64,000 nucleotides of DNA. Origin: Metapseudomonas otitidis (GTDB lineage Bacteria; Pseudomonadota; Gammaproteobacteria; Pseudomonadales; Pseudomonadaceae). The stretch's first letter is position 1, and every line of letters begins with the position of its first letter. Both the position numbers and the translations under genes were made by a program. Below are positions 9,039 to 20,592 of the stretch, piece after piece. The DNA lies in assembly GCF_900111835.1 (NCBI RefSeq), contig NZ_FOJP01000009.1, positions 1-64,000 on the forward strand. The letters run 5' to 3'. The notes under the pieces were generated by a model that was not told the DNA's origin, did no database searches, and saw nothing but the letters and a program-made list of their open reading frames with translations.

Positions 9039-11147
9039 TCAGACGCCGGAAGCTTCAGCAGCCTCGACATCCTTCATGGACAGCTTGATGCGACCGCGGT
9101 TGTCCACGTCCAGCACCAGGACCTTCACTTCCTGGCCTTCCTGCAGGACGTCGGTGACCTTGTCGATGCGCTTGTCGCTGATCTGCGAGATGTGCACCAG
9201 GCCATCCTTGCCGGGAAGGATGTTGACGAAGGCACCGAAATCAACGATGCGCTCGACCTTGCCGACGTAGACCTTGCCGATCTCCGCTTCTGCGGTGATG
9301 GCCAGAACGCGCTGCCTGGCGGCCTCGGCGGCTTCCTTGGTCTCGCCGAAGATCTTCACGCTGCCATCGTCTTCGATGTCAATGGAGGCCTTGGTCTCTT
9401 CGCAGATACCGCGGATGGTGGCGCCGCCCTTGCCGATGACGTCGCGGATCTTGTCCGAGTCGATCTTCATGGCCAGCATGGTCGGGGCGTTTTCGGACAG
9501 CTCGCTGCGGGACTCGGCGATGACCTGGTTCATCTGGCCGAGGATGTTCAGGCGTGCTTCCAGTGCCTGCTCCAGGGCGATCTCCATGATCTCTTCGGTG
9601 ATGCCGTTGATCTTGATGTCCATCTGCAGGGCGGTGACGCCCTTGGCAGTACCGGCCACCTTGAAGTCCATGTCGCCCAGGTGGTCTTCGTCACCCAGGA
9701 TGTCGGTCAGGACGGCGAACTTGTCACCTTCCTTCACCAGGCCCATGGCGATACCGGCCACCGGAGCGCGCATCGGCACGCCGGCGTCCATCAGGGCCAG
9801 GGAGGCGCCGCAGACGGAAGCCATGGAGCTGGAACCGTTGGATTCGGTGATCTCGGACACCACGCGGATGGTGTAGGGGAACTCGTCGCCCTTCGGCAGC
9901 ATGGCGGCGACGCCACGACGGGCCAGGCGGCCGTGGCCGATTTCGCGGCGACCGGCGCTGCCCATGCGACCGCACTCACCGACCGAGAAGGGCGGGAAGT
10001 TGTAGTGCAGCATGAAGGCGTCCTTGCGCTCGCCTTCCAGGGTGTCCAGCAGTTGGGCGTCACGGGCGGTGCCGAGGGTGGCAACGACCAGGGCCTGGGT
10101 TTCGCCACGGGTGAACAGGGCGGAACCGTGGGTCTTGTCCAGTACGCCGACTTCGATCTTCAGCGGGCGGACGGTGCGGGTGTCACGGCCGTCGATACGC
10201 GGCTTGCCGTTGACGATGTTCTCGCGAACGGTGCGGTATTCCAGCAGGCCGAAGGTATCCTTCACCTCACCAGCCGGGAACTGGCCGGCTTCCTCGCCAG
10301 CGAAGCGGGCGACGACCTGGTCGCGCAGCTCGTCGAGGCGGTTGTAGCGGTCCTGCTTGATGGTGATGGTGTAGGCCTGGGAGATGGCCTCGCCGAACTC
10401 GGCCTTGATGGCACTGAGCAGGGCGGTGTTCTCGGCGGGAGCGGTCCAGTTCCAGGTCGGCTTGCCCGCTTCGGCGGCGAATTCCTTGACGGCATTGATC
10501 ACGGCCTGGAATTCCTGGTGAGCGAACAGCACGGCGCCCAGCATCTGGTCTTCGGTCAGTTCGTCAGCTTCGGATTCGACCATCAGCACAGCGTCCTGGG
10601 TACCGGCCACGACCATGTCGAGGCTGGAGGCCTTGAGCTGCTCGTAGTTGGGGTTCAGCAGGTAGCCGGTGCTCTCGTGGTAAGCCACGCGGGCCGCGCC
10701 GATCGGGCCGGCGAACGGAATGCCGGAGATGGCCAGGGCAGCGGAAGTACCGATCATGGAGGCGATGTCCGGATCAGTCTTCTTGTTGGTGGAGACGACG
10801 GTGCAGATGACCTGCACTTCGTTGAGGAAACCTTCGGGGAACAGCGGGCGGATCGGGCGGTCGATCAGGCGGGAGGTCAGGGTCTCTTTCTCGGAGGGCC
10901 GGCCTTCACGCTTGAAGAAGCCACCGGGGATGCGGCCGGCGGCGTAGGTCTTTTCCTGGTAGTGCACGGACAGCGGGAAGAAACCCTTGCCCGGGTCGGC
11001 CTGCTTGGCACCGACCACGGTCACCAGGACGGTGACATCGTTATCAACGGTGACCAGAACGGCGCCGCTGGCTTGACGGGCGATACGGCCAGTCTCGAGG
11101 GTGACGGTCGATTGACCGAATTGGAACTTCTTGATTACCGGGTTCAC
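9039..11147 (-). CDS. pnp: Polyribonucleotide nucleotidyltransferase (PNPase)
   Basis: 702 residues, the usual length. It starts with GTG at 11147, preceded by AAGGA. Two RNase PH domains are present ([19 protein letters not shown]-like region, [20 protein letters not shown]), followed by a KH domain ([16 protein letters not shown], about residues 555-600) and an S1 domain ([16 protein letters not shown], about 622-690). It degrades RNA 3' to 5' by phosphorolysis and forms part of the degradosome. It follows rpsO, separated by a long hairpin as in other gamma-proteobacteria, where PNPase controls its own mRNA. Confidence 0.98.
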   Translation of the reverse strand: MNPVIKKFQFGQSTVTLETGRIARQASGAVLVTVDNDVTVLVTVVGAKQADPGKGFFPLSVHYQEKTYAAGRIPGGFFKREGRPSEKETLTSRLIDRPIRPLFPEGFLNEVQVICTVVSTNKKTDPDIASMIGTSAALAISGIPFAGPIGAARVAYHESTGYLLNPNYEQLKASSLDMVVAGTQDAVLMVESEADELTEDQMLGAVLFAHQEFQAVINAVKEFAAEAGKPTWNWTAPAENTALLSAIKAEFGEAISQAYTITIKQDRYNRLDELRDQVVARFAGEEAGQFPAGEVKDTFGLLEYRTVRENIVNGKPRIDGRDTRTVRPLKIEVGVLDKTHGSALFTRGETQALVVATLGTARDAQLLDTLEGERKDAFMLHYNFPPFSVGECGRMGSAGRREIGHGRLARRGVAAMLPKGDEFPYTIRVVSEITESNGSSSMASVCGASLALMDAGVPMRAPVAGIAMGLVKEGDKFAVLTDILGDEDHLGDMDFKVAGTAKGVTALQMDIKINGITEEIMEIALEQALEARLNILGQMNQVIAESRSELSENAPTMLAMKIDSDKIRDVIGKGGATIRGICEETKASIDIEDDGSVKIFGETKEAAEAARQRVLAITAEAEIGKVYVGKVERIVDFGAFVNILPGKDGLVHISQISDKRIDKVTDVLQEGQEVKVLVLDVDNRGRIKLSMKDVEAAEASGV

Positions 11148-11220
11148 GGTGTTTTCCTTCTCTTTTGTTGCCTTGGGGGAAATCTGCGAAAGGCGCGGGA
11201 GTCGGACCCGCCGTCTTCCT

Positions 11221-11296
11221 CAAAAAGCCTGAAGCTGGAAACCAGAAGCTGGAAGCAAGCGCGATGTCCTGCTTCCAGCTTCCGGCTTCCAGCTTC
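11221..11296 (-). terminator. Long rpsO-pnp intergenic hairpin (attenuating terminator / RNase III-type site)
   Basis: Two 26-base arms (11231-11256 and 11271-11296) pair with only two mismatches around a 14-base loop. Both arms are built from the word GAAGCTGGAAGC. On the minus strand the stem is followed by GGCTTTTTG, so it can act as a partial terminator after rpsO. Its length also fits a double-stranded cleavage site like the one known between rpsO and pnp in E. coli; that role is inference. Confidence 0.65.
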
Positions 11297-11311
11297 CAGC
11301 TCGAATGCGTC

Positions 11312-11581
11312 TTAGCGACGCAGACCCAGACGACCGATCAGGGCGCTGTAACGAGTGGTGTCCTTACCCTTCAGGTAGTCCAGCAGCTTGCGACGCTGGT
11401 TAACCATGCGGATCAGACCACGACGGGAGTGGTGGTCTTTGCCGTTGGCCTTGAAGTGATCCTGCAGCTTGTTGATGTTGGCGGTCAGCAGTGCGATCTG
11501 CACTTCCGGAGAACCGGTATCGCCTTCAGCTTGCTTGTACTCGTTAACGATCTGGGCTTTTTCAGCAACGCTCAGTGCCAT
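11312..11581 (-). CDS. rpsO: Ribosomal protein uS15
   Basis: 89 residues, exactly the family length, with the uS15 signature from [20 protein letters not shown] through [20 protein letters not shown] to the terminal RLGLRR. It binds 16S rRNA helix 22 early in 30S assembly. It starts at ATG with a GAGGAAG ribosome site. It lies between truB and pnp in the standard order, and a long hairpin follows it. Confidence 0.99.
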   Translation of the reverse strand: MALSVAEKAQIVNEYKQAEGDTGSPEVQIALLTANINKLQDHFKANGKDHHSRRGLIRMVNQRRKLLDYLKGKDTTRYSALIGRLGLRR

Positions 11582-11674
11582 GATGGGCTTCCTCTGAGAG
11601 TAATAGGCCGGGAACGAATCCCGTGTTTTAAAAAGAGGTGTGACCGTGCCTATTAACAGCCACCCTCGAATCGG

Positions 11675-12592
11675 TCATTCCGACCGAATCAGTCGACGTG
11701 GCGCTATGCGCCCGTCATCGCTCACTTCACCGATGCCGATGAAGCGACCGGTATGATCCTGCACCCGCAGCATGCCGAACTTCGGCGCTTCGGGAGCCCT
11801 TACCGGCTGCCCATGCAGCCAGTAATAGGCACTGTGTTCGCTCAGTTGCACCAAGGGCCAGTGCTCCAGGCCACTGTCGGAGGGGAGCAGGAAGCGGTCG
11901 AGCGCTTCGTTGCCACCTTCGGCGTGGGCCTTCTCCAGTTCCTCGAGGCTGATGGCCTGGGACAGGTTGAAGGGACCGGCCTGGGTGCGACGCAGTTCAG
12001 CGACGTGACCACCACACCCCAGCACCTGGCCAAGGTCCTCGACCAGGGTGCGAATGTAGGTGCCTTTGCTGCAACTGACGGAAAGCGTGGCCTTGGTTGA
12101 ATCGAAGGCCAGCAGTTCCAGGCGCGCAATAGTAACAGAACGCGCCTCGCGCTCCACTACTTCGCCGGCACGTGCCAGCTTGTAGAGGGGCTGCCCGTCC
12201 TTCTTCAGGGCCGAGTACATCGGCGGCACCTGCTGGATCTCACCACGGAAGCGCCCCAGGGCCGCCTCCAGCTCGTCGCGACCAACGGTCACGTCGCGCC
12301 GTTCGAGCACCTCGCCCTCGGCATCGCCGGTGGTGGTGGTGACGCCCAGCTGGGCAACGGTCTCGTAACCCTTGTCGGCGTCCAGGAGGTACTGGGAGAA
12401 CTTGGTGGCTTCACCGAAGCACAGGGGCAGCACGCCCGTGGCCAGGGGATCGAGGCTGCCGGTGTGGCCGGCCTTCTCCGCATTGAGCAGCCAGCGGACC
12501 TTCTGCAGGGCCTGGTTGGAGCTCATGCCACGGGGCTTGTCGAGGATGAGGATGCCGCTCACATCACGGCGGATACGCTTGACCTGGGCCAC
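11675..12592 (-). CDS. truB: tRNA pseudouridine-55 synthase
   Basis: 305 residues. The catalytic Asp lies in [17 protein letters not shown] near residue 48. [13 protein letters not shown] and the [10 protein letters not shown] segment are further TruB motifs, and a C-terminal PUA-like part follows. It converts U55 of tRNAs to pseudouridine in the T loop. The start is GTG 12592, two bases after the rbfA stop codon, so translation is probably coupled to rbfA. Confidence 0.98.
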   Translation of the reverse strand: MAQVKRIRRDVSGILILDKPRGMSSNQALQKVRWLLNAEKAGHTGSLDPLATGVLPLCFGEATKFSQYLLDADKGYETVAQLGVTTTTGDAEGEVLERRDVTVGRDELEAALGRFRGEIQQVPPMYSALKKDGQPLYKLARAGEVVEREARSVTIARLELLAFDSTKATLSVSCSKGTYIRTLVEDLGQVLGCGGHVAELRRTQAGPFNLSQAISLEELEKAHAEGGNEALDRFLLPSDSGLEHWPLVQLSEHSAYYWLHGQPVRAPEAPKFGMLRVQDHTGRFIGIGEVSDDGRIAPRRLIRSE

Positions 12593-12594
12593 CG

Positions 12595-12981
12595 TCAGTC
12601 CTCGTCACCCTGATGCCGGCGGTCTTCGGCGACCGCACGCTCGATCAGTGCGGACAGCTCGGCGCCACGGCGGATGCTGGCATCGTAGTGGAAGTGCAGC
12701 TGGGGCACGCTCCGCAGCTTCATGGACTTGCCCAGCAGCATGCGCAGGTAGCCGGCAGCGTCGTTGAGTATCTCGGTGTTGAGACGGATGACCTCGGCGT
12801 TGTCGTCCTGGCCCATCACGGTGATGAAGATCTTGGCATGGCCGAGATCCCGCGCCACTTCGACGCCGGTGATGGTGACCATGCCCAGGCGCGGGTCCTT
12901 GACCTCACGCTGGATCAGCAGGGCCAGTTCGCGCTGCATCTGGTCACCGATGCGCTGGGTGCGGCTGTATTCTTTTGGCAT
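12595..12981 (-). CDS. rbfA: 30S ribosome-binding factor
   Basis: 128 residues from ATG 12981 ([19 protein letters not shown]). An in-frame TTG six codons earlier is less likely because known RbfA proteins start at MxKEYSRT. The KH-type fold includes [24 protein letters not shown] and the [18 protein letters not shown] segment. It helps mature the 5' end of 16S rRNA and is important in the cold. It is part of the nusA-infB operon; an imperfect hairpin separates it from infB. Confidence 0.97.
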   Translation of the reverse strand: MPKEYSRTQRIGDQMQRELALLIQREVKDPRLGMVTITGVEVARDLGHAKIFITVMGQDDNAEVIRLNTEILNDAAGYLRMLLGKSMKLRSVPQLHFHYDASIRRGAELSALIERAVAEDRRHQGDED

Positions 12982-13007
12982 AAATCGGTACTCACTCAAA
13001 AACCAAA

Positions 13008-13066
13008 AAGCCGGGAGCTGGAACTGGCGGTGTCAATCACCCCGCGCAGCACCCGGCTCCCAGCTT
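13008..13066 (-). promoter_or_regulatory. Imperfect hairpin in the infB-rbfA gap (attenuator-like)
   Basis: Arms at 13008-13021 (AAGCCGGGAGCTGG) and 13053-13066 (CCGGCTCCCAGCTT) pair with two imperfect positions. On the minus strand the hairpin is followed by CTTTTTGGTTTTTG. It sits inside an operon, so it probably gives partial termination or marks a processing site. The sequence vocabulary matches the rpsO-pnp hairpin. Confidence 0.55.
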
Positions 13067-13081
13067 CTGGTCAGTGGCCAC

Positions 13082-15613
13082 TCAGAGCGAGCGGGCCACC
13101 TGGACCTTCTCGAAGACCTCGATCTTGTCGCCGACCTTCACGTCGTTGTAGCTCTTCACGCCGATACCGCACTCCATGCCGTTCCGCACTTCGGACACGT
13201 CGTCCTTGAAGCGGCGCAGGGATTCCAGTTCGCCTTCGAAGATCACCACGTCGTCGCGCAGTACGCGGATCGGGCGGTTCCGATGGACAGTACCCTCGAT
13301 GACCATGCAGCCGGCGATGGCGCCGAACTTCGGCGAGCGGAACACGTCGCGTACCTCGGCGGTACCCAGGATGTTCTCGCGCACATCGCTGCCAAGCATG
13401 CCGGTGAGGGCCTTCTTGACGTCCTCGATGATGTCGTAGATGACGTTGTAGTAGCGCAGGTCGATGCCTTCCTGCTCGACGATCTTGCGCGCACCGGCGT
13501 CGGCACGCACGTTGAAGCCGAACAGAACGGCATTGGAGGCCAGTGCCAGGTTGGCATCGGACTCGGTGATGCCACCGACGCCGCCACCGACCACACGCAC
13601 CTGGACTTCGTCGTTGCCGAGGTCGGACAGGGCACCCTGCAGGGCTTCCAGAGAACCACGCACATCGGACTTGAGCACGATGTTGAGGGTCTTCTTCTCG
13701 TCCTGGCCCATGGTCTCGAAGATGTTTTCCAGCTTCGAGCTGTGCTGACGAGCCAGCTTGACCTCGCGGAACTTGCCTTGACGGAACAGGGCCACTTCAC
13801 GGGCCTTCTTCTCGTCGGCTACCACGGTCATATCGTCACCCGCATCCGGGGTGCCGTCGAGGCCGAGGATTTCCACGGGGATCGACGGACCGGCTTCCTT
13901 GATGGACTTGCCGTTCTCGTCGAGCATGGCGCGAACGCGACCGTAGTTGACGCCCACCAGGACCATGTCGCCCTGACGCAGGGTACCGTCCTGGACCAGC
14001 AGGGTGGCCACCGGGCCACGGCCCTTGTCCAGGCGGGACTCGACCACGACACCACGACCGGGAGCGGACGGGGTAGCGGTGAGTTCGAGTACCTCGGCCT
14101 GCAGCAGGACAGCTTCCAGCAGCTCGTCGACGCCGGTACCGGCCTTGGCCGAAACGGGCACGAACTGGGTGTCGCCGCCCCACTCCTCGGGGATCACATC
14201 CAGAGCGGCCAGGCCGTTCTTGATGTTGTCCGGGTTGGCTTCCGGCTTGTCCATCTTGTTGATGGCGACCACGATCGGCACGCCAGCGGCTTTCGCGTGC
14301 TGGACCGCTTCCTGGGTCTGCGGCATCACGCCGTCGTCAGCCGCCACCACGAGGATGACGATGTCAGTGGCCTTGGCACCACGGGCACGCATGGCGGTGA
14401 ACGCGGCGTGACCGGGGGTGTCGAGGAAGGTGACCATGCCGCGCGGGGTTTCCACGTGGTAGGCACCGATGTGCTGGGTGATGCCACCGGCTTCGCCCGA
14501 CGCCACTTTGGCGCGACGGATGTAGTCGAGCAGCGAGGTCTTGCCGTGGTCGACGTGACCCATGACGGTCACGACCGGTGCACGGGAGAACGACTCGCCT
14601 TCGTACTTCAGCGATTCGGCCAGTTGGTCTTCCAGGGCGTTCTCGTTGACGAGCTTGACCTTGTGGCCCATCTCCTCGACGACCAGCTGCGCGGTCTCGC
14701 GATCGAGCACCTGGTTGATGGTGACAGGACTGCCCATCTTGAACATGAACTTGACCACTTCGGCGCCCTTGACGGCCATCTGGGCCGCCAGCTCTGCCAC
14801 GGTGATGGTCTCACCGATGCTGACTTCTCGCACGATCGGCCCCGTCGGGCTCTGGAACCCGTGCTGGTTGCGCTTCTTGAGCTTGGACTTGCCACGGCCA
14901 CCGCGACGGTAGCTGTCGCTCTCTTCCTCGGTGCTGCGCGGAGCAATACGCGGCGACGGCACCTTTTCCTTCTCCTTGGCGGAGGGACGGTGCTGGGCTT
15001 GCTTGCGGTCGCGACGGTCGTCTTCGTCACGGGCACGTTCCGGACGGCGAGGCTCTTCGCGACGACGATCGTCGGCAGCGCCTGCTGCGGCGGGTGCCGC
15101 AGCAGCGGCGCCGGCAGCCGGAGCCGCCTGGGCTGCGGGAGCAGCAGCCACTGCTGCCGGAGCCTCGGGGCTGCGAGCAGCGTCCTTGGCACGGGCGTCC
15201 ACCTCACGGCGGGCCTCTTCTTCGGCGCGGCGCTTGGCCTCTTCCTCGGCCTTGGCGCGTGCGGCCTCTTCGGCGGCACGCTGCTCTTCCAGCTCGCGCT
15301 GCTTCTCGGCTTCGATCTCGTCAGGGCTGCGCTTGACGTAGGTCTTCTTCTTGCGCACTTCGACGCTGATGGTCTTGCTGCCCGCCACCTTCAGGGTGGT
15401 CGTGGTCTTGCGCTGCAGCGTGATCTTGCGGGGCTCTTCCAGGCGCTCGCCATGGCTGCTCTTCAGGTGCGCGAGCAGCGCCTGTTTTTCACTGTCGGTC
15501 ACCACCTGGTCGGCGCTGCTGTGAGGCAGGCCTGCCTCACGCATCTGCTGCAGCAGGCGCTCCACCGGTGTATCGACCACCTTGGCCAGTTCTTTCACCG
15601 TGACTTGCGTCAT
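13082..15613 (-). CDS. infB: Translation initiation factor IF-2
   Basis: 843 residues. The N-terminal IF2_N domain is followed by a highly charged Glu/Ala/Arg linker (about residues 90-240). The G domain has GHVDHGKT (about 346), DTPGHAAF and [11 protein letters not shown]. Domains II to IV follow to the C-terminus, which ends KVQVARSL. It is a GTPase that places initiator tRNA on the 30S subunit. Internal in-frame starts could give shorter isoforms as in E. coli; this is not determined here. The gene follows nusA by 26 bases and the initiator tRNA gene lies upstream in the same cluster. Confidence 0.99.
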   Translation of the reverse strand: MTQVTVKELAKVVDTPVERLLQQMREAGLPHSSADQVVTDSEKQALLAHLKSSHGERLEEPRKITLQRKTTTTLKVAGSKTISVEVRKKKTYVKRSPDEIEAEKQRELEEQRAAEEAARAKAEEEAKRRAEEEARREVDARAKDAARSPEAPAAVAAAPAAQAAPAAGAAAAAPAAAGAADDRRREEPRRPERARDEDDRRDRKQAQHRPSAKEKEKVPSPRIAPRSTEEESDSYRRGGRGKSKLKKRNQHGFQSPTGPIVREVSIGETITVAELAAQMAVKGAEVVKFMFKMGSPVTINQVLDRETAQLVVEEMGHKVKLVNENALEDQLAESLKYEGESFSRAPVVTVMGHVDHGKTSLLDYIRRAKVASGEAGGITQHIGAYHVETPRGMVTFLDTPGHAAFTAMRARGAKATDIVILVVAADDGVMPQTQEAVQHAKAAGVPIVVAINKMDKPEANPDNIKNGLAALDVIPEEWGGDTQFVPVSAKAGTGVDELLEAVLLQAEVLELTATPSAPGRGVVVESRLDKGRGPVATLLVQDGTLRQGDMVLVGVNYGRVRAMLDENGKSIKEAGPSIPVEILGLDGTPDAGDDMTVVADEKKAREVALFRQGKFREVKLARQHSSKLENIFETMGQDEKKTLNIVLKSDVRGSLEALQGALSDLGNDEVQVRVVGGGVGGITESDANLALASNAVLFGFNVRADAGARKIVEQEGIDLRYYNVIYDIIEDVKKALTGMLGSDVRENILGTAEVRDVFRSPKFGAIAGCMVIEGTVHRNRPIRVLRDDVVIFEGELESLRRFKDDVSEVRNGMECGIGVKSYNDVKVGDKIEVFEKVQVARSL

Positions 15614-15639
15614 GCACTTCTCTCCTCAGGCCGCACTGC

Positions 15640-17121
15640 TTACTCGAACCAATGGGCTCGGGCGGCCATGATCAGCTTGCCGGCACGCTCTTCGTCCATG
15701 CCGTCGATGTCGAGCAGGTCGTCGATCGACTGCTCGGCCAGGTCTTCGCGATTGATTACGCCACGCACTGCCAGTTCGACCGCCAGCTCCTTGTCCATGC
15801 CCTCGAGTTCCAGCAGGTCCTCGGCGGGCTGGGCATCGGCCAGCTTCTCTTCGGTCGCGATCGCCTTGGTCAGCAGGCGATCCTTGGCGCGGGCGCGCAG
15901 CTCGTTGACGATGTCCTCGTCGAACCCATCGATGCTCAGCATCTCTTCCATGGGCACGTAGGCGATCTCTTCTAGGCTGGTGAAACCTTCCTCCACCAGC
16001 ACCTGAGCCAGCTCTTCATCCACGCCGAGTTCATCGACGAAGGACTGCATGATGTCGCCGGTCTCGGCCTGCTGCTTGGCCTGGATGTCCGCCTCGGTCA
16101 TCACGTTCAGGGTCCAGCCGGTCAGTTGGCTGGCCAGGCGAACGTTCTGGCCGCCACGGCCGATGGCCTGGGCGAGGTTGTCCTCGGCAACGGCGATGTC
16201 CATGGCATGGGCATCTTCGTCGACGATGATCGCCGCCACTTCGGCCGGAGCCATGGCGTTGATGACGAACTGAGCGGGGTTGTCGTCCCACAGGACGATA
16301 TCGACACGCTCACCGCCCAGTTCACCGGAAACAGCCTGGACGCGGGAGCCACGCATGCCGATGCAGGCGCCCTGCGGGTCGATGCGCTTGTCCTTGGAGC
16401 GAACGGCGATCTTGGCGCGCGAACCCGGGTCACGGGAGGCGGCCATCACTTCGATCAGCTCTTCGGCGATTTCCGGCACTTCAATGCGGAACAGCTCGAT
16501 CAGCATCTGCGGCGCGGTGCGCGAGAGGATCAGTTGCGGACCACGGTTCTCGGTGCGGATTTCCTTCAGCAGGGCCCGAACACGGGCGCCGACGCGGAAG
16601 GTCTCACGGGGGATGATGTCCTCACGGGCCAGCAACGCCTCGGCGTTGTTGCCCAGGTCGACGATCACGTTGTCACGGGTGACCTTCTTGACCGTACCGG
16701 AAATGATGTCGCCCAGCTTCTCGCGATAGGCCTCGACCACCTGTGCACGCTCGGCTTCGCGCACCTTCTGCACGATGACCTGCTTGGCGGTCTGGGCAGC
16801 GATGCGGCCGAACTCGATGGATTCGATCTTCTCTTCGATGACGTCGCCGATCTTGGCATTCTCGTCACGGGCCTGGGCCTGGTCGAGGGTCAGCTGGATG
16901 GCCGGATCCTCGAAGTTCTCGTCGTCCACCACCGCCCAGCGGCGGAAAGTGTCATAGCTACCGGTGTGCCGGTTGATGGACACACGCAGGTCAACCTCGT
17001 CCTCGAAGCGCTTCTTGGTAGCGGTGGCCAGTGCCAGCTCCAGCGCTTCGAAAATCACACCTGCCGGCACCCCTTTCTCGTTGGATACCGACTCTACAAC
17101 CAGCAGTACTTCTTTGCTCAT
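15640..17121 (-). CDS. nusA: Transcription termination/antitermination factor NusA
   Basis: 493 residues from ATG 17121 ([18 protein letters not shown]); a start seven codons earlier is not typical of the family. The N-terminal RNA-polymerase-binding domain is followed by S1 (about 135-200), two KH domains ([20 protein letters not shown] and [17 protein letters not shown]) and two C-terminal acidic helix-hairpin repeats. It modulates pausing, termination and antitermination. It is cotranscribed with rimP upstream and infB downstream. Confidence 0.99.
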   Translation of the reverse strand: MSKEVLLVVESVSNEKGVPAGVIFEALELALATATKKRFEDEVDLRVSINRHTGSYDTFRRWAVVDDENFEDPAIQLTLDQAQARDENAKIGDVIEEKIESIEFGRIAAQTAKQVIVQKVREAERAQVVEAYREKLGDIISGTVKKVTRDNVIVDLGNNAEALLAREDIIPRETFRVGARVRALLKEIRTENRGPQLILSRTAPQMLIELFRIEVPEIAEELIEVMAASRDPGSRAKIAVRSKDKRIDPQGACIGMRGSRVQAVSGELGGERVDIVLWDDNPAQFVINAMAPAEVAAIIVDEDAHAMDIAVAEDNLAQAIGRGGQNVRLASQLTGWTLNVMTEADIQAKQQAETGDIMQSFVDELGVDEELAQVLVEEGFTSLEEIAYVPMEEMLSIDGFDEDIVNELRARAKDRLLTKAIATEEKLADAQPAEDLLELEGMDKELAVELAVRGVINREDLAEQSIDDLLDIDGMDEERAGKLIMAARAHWFE

Positions 17122-17168
17122 CGTACGCCTCGCCTTTCGCAATCCATTGGACCCGCGGGATCCGCGTC

Positions 17169-17627
17169 TCAGTCAAAACGGGGAATGATGTTGGCCTTGT
17201 CGATCAGGTCGATCGGCAACAGGTACTCGTGATCCTCGACGAGAACCACCACATCCTGTTCCTCCACCCCGCGGAGGAGACCCTGGAAGTTGCGCCGGCC
17301 CTCGTAGGGAGAACGCAACTTGATTTTCACGAGCTCTCCGGCATGGGCCGCGAACTGCTCGAGTCTGAACAAGGGACGATCCATGCCGGGCGAGGACACC
17401 TCAAGGGTGTATTCGCTGGAGATGGGATCTTCCACATCAAGAACGCCACTGATCTGACGACTGACCTTTTCGCAGTCGTCGATGAGGATGCCGTTCTCAT
17501 GATCGATGTAGACGCGCAGGAGCGAATGGCGCCCCTGGGACAGGAACTCGATACCCCAGCACTGATAGCCGAGCGCCTCGACCACCGGGGCCAGCAAGGC
17601 CTGCAACTGTTCTAGCTTGCTCGACAC
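17169..17627 (-). CDS. rimP: Ribosome maturation factor RimP
   Basis: 152 residues from GTG 17627. The N-terminal alpha-beta domain begins [27 protein letters not shown]; the SPGMDRPLF segment is the family signature, and a C-terminal SH3-like domain follows. It is required for efficient 30S assembly. First gene of the rimP-nusA-infB cluster. Two terminator-like hairpins lie between it and the initiator tRNA gene, so it may have its own promoter in the 17628-17651 or 17677-17718 stretch. Confidence 0.97.
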   Translation of the reverse strand: MSSKLEQLQALLAPVVEALGYQCWGIEFLSQGRHSLLRVYIDHENGILIDDCEKVSRQISGVLDVEDPISSEYTLEVSSPGMDRPLFRLEQFAAHAGELVKIKLRSPYEGRRNFQGLLRGVEEQDVVVLVEDHEYLLPIDLIDKANIIPRFD

Positions 17628-17651
17628 CTGTTTGCCCTCGCATGCCGTAGA

Positions 17652-17676
17652 AATAAAAAATGGGCGTAACGCCCAT
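17652..17676 (-). terminator. Terminator immediately upstream of rimP
   Basis: A 7-bp stem ATGGGCG / CGCCCAT with a 3-base loop is followed on the minus strand by TTTTTTATTT. It is a good intrinsic terminator 25 bases before the rimP start, in the rimP direction. Confidence 0.75.
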
Positions 17677-17718
17677 CATGAAAGCCATCCGGAACCGATG
17701 GCAAAGTGATCCAGCTAG

Positions 17719-17741
17719 CAAAAAGCCCCTTAAAAGGGGCT
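17719..17741 (-). terminator. Terminator of the initiator tRNA gene
   Basis: AGCCCCTT / AAGGGGCT with a 2-base loop, then TTTTTGC on the minus strand, 10 bases after the 3' end of the tRNA. Confidence 0.85.
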
Positions 17742-17751
17742 CTGCTTGAAC

Positions 17752-17828
<77 letters not shown>

Positions 17829-17894
17829 TCAAAGCTGGGCCCGGAGTATACGACCAGACAGACGCCCGGTCAACCTGACACTCCTCCAGCAAGA

Positions 17895-17914
17895 AAGCCC
17901 GCTACTGCGGGCTT
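17895..17914 (-). terminator. Hairpin after tRNA-Leu
   Basis: AAGCCCGC / GCGGGCTT with a 4-base loop, followed on the minus strand by TTCTT. A moderate terminator 12 bases after tRNA-Leu. Confidence 0.65.
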
Positions 17915-17926
17915 CCTTGTCTTGCA

Positions 17927-18012
17927 TGGTACCGAGGAGGGGACTCGAACCCCTACAGCCTATGGCCACTACCACCTCAAGGTAGCGTGTCTACCAATTC
18001 CACCACCTCGGC
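17927..18012 (-). tRNA. tRNA-Leu (GAG)
   Basis: 86 nt with encoded CCA. The 5' arm is GCCGAGGTGGTGGAATTGG. The anticodon loop TTGAGGT between CTACC and GGTAG gives the anticodon GAG, and a long variable arm is typical of a class II tRNA. It lies 10 bases after the secG stop codon, so it is probably processed from the secG transcript. Confidence 0.97.
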
Positions 18013-18022
18013 AAAACTTGCC

Positions 18023-18406
18023 TTACTTCTGCTCTGGAGCCTGCGGAACGTCACCTGCAGATTCTGCGGGCTTCTGCTCTTCGAGCACCGGCACATCATC
18101 AGATGCCGGCTTTTGCTGCTGAACCTCGATGGCGGCCGGATCCGGCAGACCAACGTGACTCAGAGCTTCAGCCTTTTGCTTAGCAAAGAATGCTAAACCC
18201 AGACTGGTAATGAAAAAAACCGCGGCGAGTATACCAGTAAAGCGACTCAGAAAGGTAGCAGAACCTTGGCTTCCGAAAACAGTACCCGAAGCACCTGCAC
18301 CAAACGAAGCGCCTGCATCCGCGCCTTTACCATGTTGCAGCAACACCAGAACCACAACGCCGATGGCGACGAGCAGGTGCACCACGATAACGACAGTTTC
18401 AAGCAT
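18023..18406 (-). CDS. secG: Preprotein translocase subunit SecG
   Basis: 127 residues from ATG 18406, with AGGAAA upstream; longer in-frame starts run into tpiA. Two membrane segments flank the conserved cytoplasmic loop ([35 protein letters not shown]). The C-terminal 45 residues are a variable Gln/Pro/Glu-rich tail. It is part of the SecYEG channel in the inner membrane. It starts 4 bases after the tpiA stop. Confidence 0.97.
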   Translation of the reverse strand: MLETVVIVVHLLVAIGVVVLVLLQHGKGADAGASFGAGASGTVFGSQGSATFLSRFTGILAAVFFITSLGLAFFAKQKAEALSHVGLPDPAAIEVQQQKPASDDVPVLEEQKPAESAGDVPQAPEQK

Positions 18407-18410
18407 CTCG

Positions 18411-19166
18411 TCAGTTTCCTGCGGCACGACAAATCGCACCGAACTCATCTGCATTCAGGGAGGCTCCACCCACAAGCCCCCCATCAATATCCGGCATCCC
18501 GAACAATTCAGCCGCACTGGCAGCCTTCACACTGCCGCCGTACAGAATTCTCACACCCGCCGCCACTTCGGCACTCTCAGCCGACAATTGCGAACGGATC
18601 GCAGCATGAACTTCTTGCGCCTGAACAGGAGAAGCCGTCAACCCGGTACCGATGGCCCAGACAGGCTCATACGCGATTACCGCAGAAGAGAAGGCACCAA
18701 CACCCAACTCTTCGATGACGCTACCAATCTGCTCACCAACCACACGCAGGGTTTCGCCTGCCTCACGCTGCTCGCGGGTCTCGCCGACACAGAGAATCGG
18801 AACCAGACCGCACGCCTGAGCCGCAGCAAACTTGCGACTCACAACATCATTACGCTCACCAAGAATCAAACGACGCTCGGAGTGACCAACGAGGACCCAC
18901 TTGCAGCCTGCATCTTCCAACTGAACCGCAGCAATCTCCCCGGTAAGGGCAGCCTGCATGGGCTCTATCGCGCAATCCTGGGCACCGATGGAAATAGAGC
19001 CACCATCGAGCACTTGAGCAACCTGGGCGATGTACAGGGAAGGCGGGATGACCACCACATCGACATCAGCCGGCACAACCTGCTGACGAAGACCTTTGAT
19101 CAGCTCTGCGACGCTGGCGCGGGTACCGTGCATTTTCCAGTTACCAGCTACCAAAGGGCGACGCAT
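18411..19166 (-). CDS. tpiA: Triosephosphate isomerase
   Basis: 251 residues. N-terminal GNWKMHG with the catalytic Lys, VLVGHSERR with the catalytic His, and [11 protein letters not shown] with the catalytic Glu are all present, and YGGSVK binds phosphate. It interconverts dihydroxyacetone phosphate and glyceraldehyde 3-phosphate in the cytoplasm. It lies between glmM and secG with short gaps, as in other pseudomonads. Confidence 0.99.
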   Translation of the reverse strand: MRRPLVAGNWKMHGTRASVAELIKGLRQQVVPADVDVVVIPPSLYIAQVAQVLDGGSISIGAQDCAIEPMQAALTGEIAAVQLEDAGCKWVLVGHSERRLILGERNDVVSRKFAAAQACGLVPILCVGETREQREAGETLRVVGEQIGSVIEELGVGAFSSAVIAYEPVWAIGTGLTASPVQAQEVHAAIRSQLSAESAEVAAGVRILYGGSVKAASAAELFGMPDIDGGLVGGASLNADEFGAICRAAGN

Positions 19167-19231
19167 GCCGTACCTCGTCGATCAAAGTGGGCGCAGATGT
19201 TATCCGAGATTTTTCCAACTAGCAAGCGAAA

Positions 19232-20575
19232 TCAAGCACATACCTCGGAAACAACCTTCACGAGCTCCTCGGCGTAAGTGCGAACCTGCTTTTCGTCGTC
19301 CCCTTCCACCATCACACGCACCAGCGGCTCGGTCCCGGACTTGCGCAGCAGTACTCGCCCGCGCCCCGCCATGCGTTCGGTGACCCTGGCACAAGCATCT
19401 TTAACGGCCGGGTGCTCGACAGGATCCAGACCTTCCCCGCTGTAGCGGACATTGAGAAGAACCTGCGGGCACTTGCGCATGCCCTGGCGAGCCTCCGCCA
19501 GCGACTGGCCACGGCGCTGCAGGGCCAGCAGCACCTGCAGCGCCGCAATCAAGGCATCGCCGGTGGTGGTGAAGTAGCTGCAAAGGATGTGTCCAGAATT
19601 TTCCCCACCCAGGGTCCAGCCACGCTCATGCATCTCGGCAATCACATAGCGATCGCCGACCTTGGCACGAGTAAAGGGAATCCCCATCTCGGCAAGCGCC
19701 AGCTCCAGACCAAGATTGGTCATGAGCGTACCCACGACGCCATCATTGCTGAGCTTGCCCCGCTCCTGGAGGTCGCGGGCAATGATGTAGAGCAGCTCAT
19801 CCCCGTCCACGATGGCGCCCGTGTGGTCGACCATCAGCACGCGGTCGCCGTCGCCATCGAAGGCAATACCGATGTCCGCATGCTGGGCCACGACCTCGGC
19901 CTGCAAGGCCTGCATATGGGTGGAGCCGCATTTGTCGTTGATGTTCAGGCCGTTGGGCTGCGCCGCAAGCACCGAAACGTTGCCTCCCAACTCACGGAAC
20001 ACACTCGGCGCCACCTTGTAGGTCGCACCATGGGCACAGTCGACGACGATCTTCATGCCGCCCAGGTCCGTGCTCATCGGCACCGTGCTCTTGCAGAACT
20101 CGATGTAGCGCCCCGCCGCGTCGTTGATCCGGGAAACCTTGCCGAGGTTGGCCGACTCCACCACCTGCATCGGCTGGTCGAGCAGCTCCTCGATCATCAA
20201 TTCGACTTCATCGGAGAGCTTCACACCCTGGCCGGAGAAGAACTTGATGCCGTTGTCGCTGTGGGGGTTGTGGGATGCGCTGATCACGATGCCCGCATCC
20301 GCCAGGAAGGTGCGCGTCAGGTAGGCAATCGCCGGCGTGGGCATGGGACCCAGCAGCATCACGTCGGCACCGGCGGCAGAGAGACCAGCCTCCAGGGCGG
20401 ACTCGAACATGTAGCCGGAGATCCGCGTGTCCTTGCCGATGAGGATTCGGCACTTGCCCTGCTTGCGGAACGCCATGCCCGCCGCCCAGCCGAGCTTGAG
20501 CATGAAGTCCGGAGTGATCGGGAATTGCCCAACGTGCCCACGAATGCCGTCGGTGCCAAAGTACTTTCTGCTCAT
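19232..20575 (-). CDS. glmM: Phosphoglucosamine mutase
   Basis: 447 residues. [10 protein letters not shown] at the N-terminus, the phosphoserine loop [16 protein letters not shown] near residue 101, the metal site DGDGDR and the C-terminal [15 protein letters not shown] are all intact. It converts glucosamine-6-phosphate to glucosamine-1-phosphate for UDP-GlcNAc, peptidoglycan and LPS synthesis. It follows folP by 17 bases. Confidence 0.99.
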   Translation of the reverse strand: MSRKYFGTDGIRGHVGQFPITPDFMLKLGWAAGMAFRKQGKCRILIGKDTRISGYMFESALEAGLSAAGADVMLLGPMPTPAIAYLTRTFLADAGIVISASHNPHSDNGIKFFSGQGVKLSDEVELMIEELLDQPMQVVESANLGKVSRINDAAGRYIEFCKSTVPMSTDLGGMKIVVDCAHGATYKVAPSVFRELGGNVSVLAAQPNGLNINDKCGSTHMQALQAEVVAQHADIGIAFDGDGDRVLMVDHTGAIVDGDELLYIIARDLQERGKLSNDGVVGTLMTNLGLELALAEMGIPFTRAKVGDRYVIAEMHERGWTLGGENSGHILCSYFTTTGDALIAALQVLLALQRRGQSLAEARQGMRKCPQVLLNVRYSGEGLDPVEHPAVKDACARVTERMAGRGRVLLRKSGTEPLVRVMVEGDDEKQVRTYAEELVKVVSEVCA

Positions 20576-20592
20576 CTACTGCTCCGCGATTC

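Noticed and set aside
9192-11315. Long plus-strand frame opposite pnp
   Set aside because: Antisense shadow; PNPase on the other strand is unambiguous.
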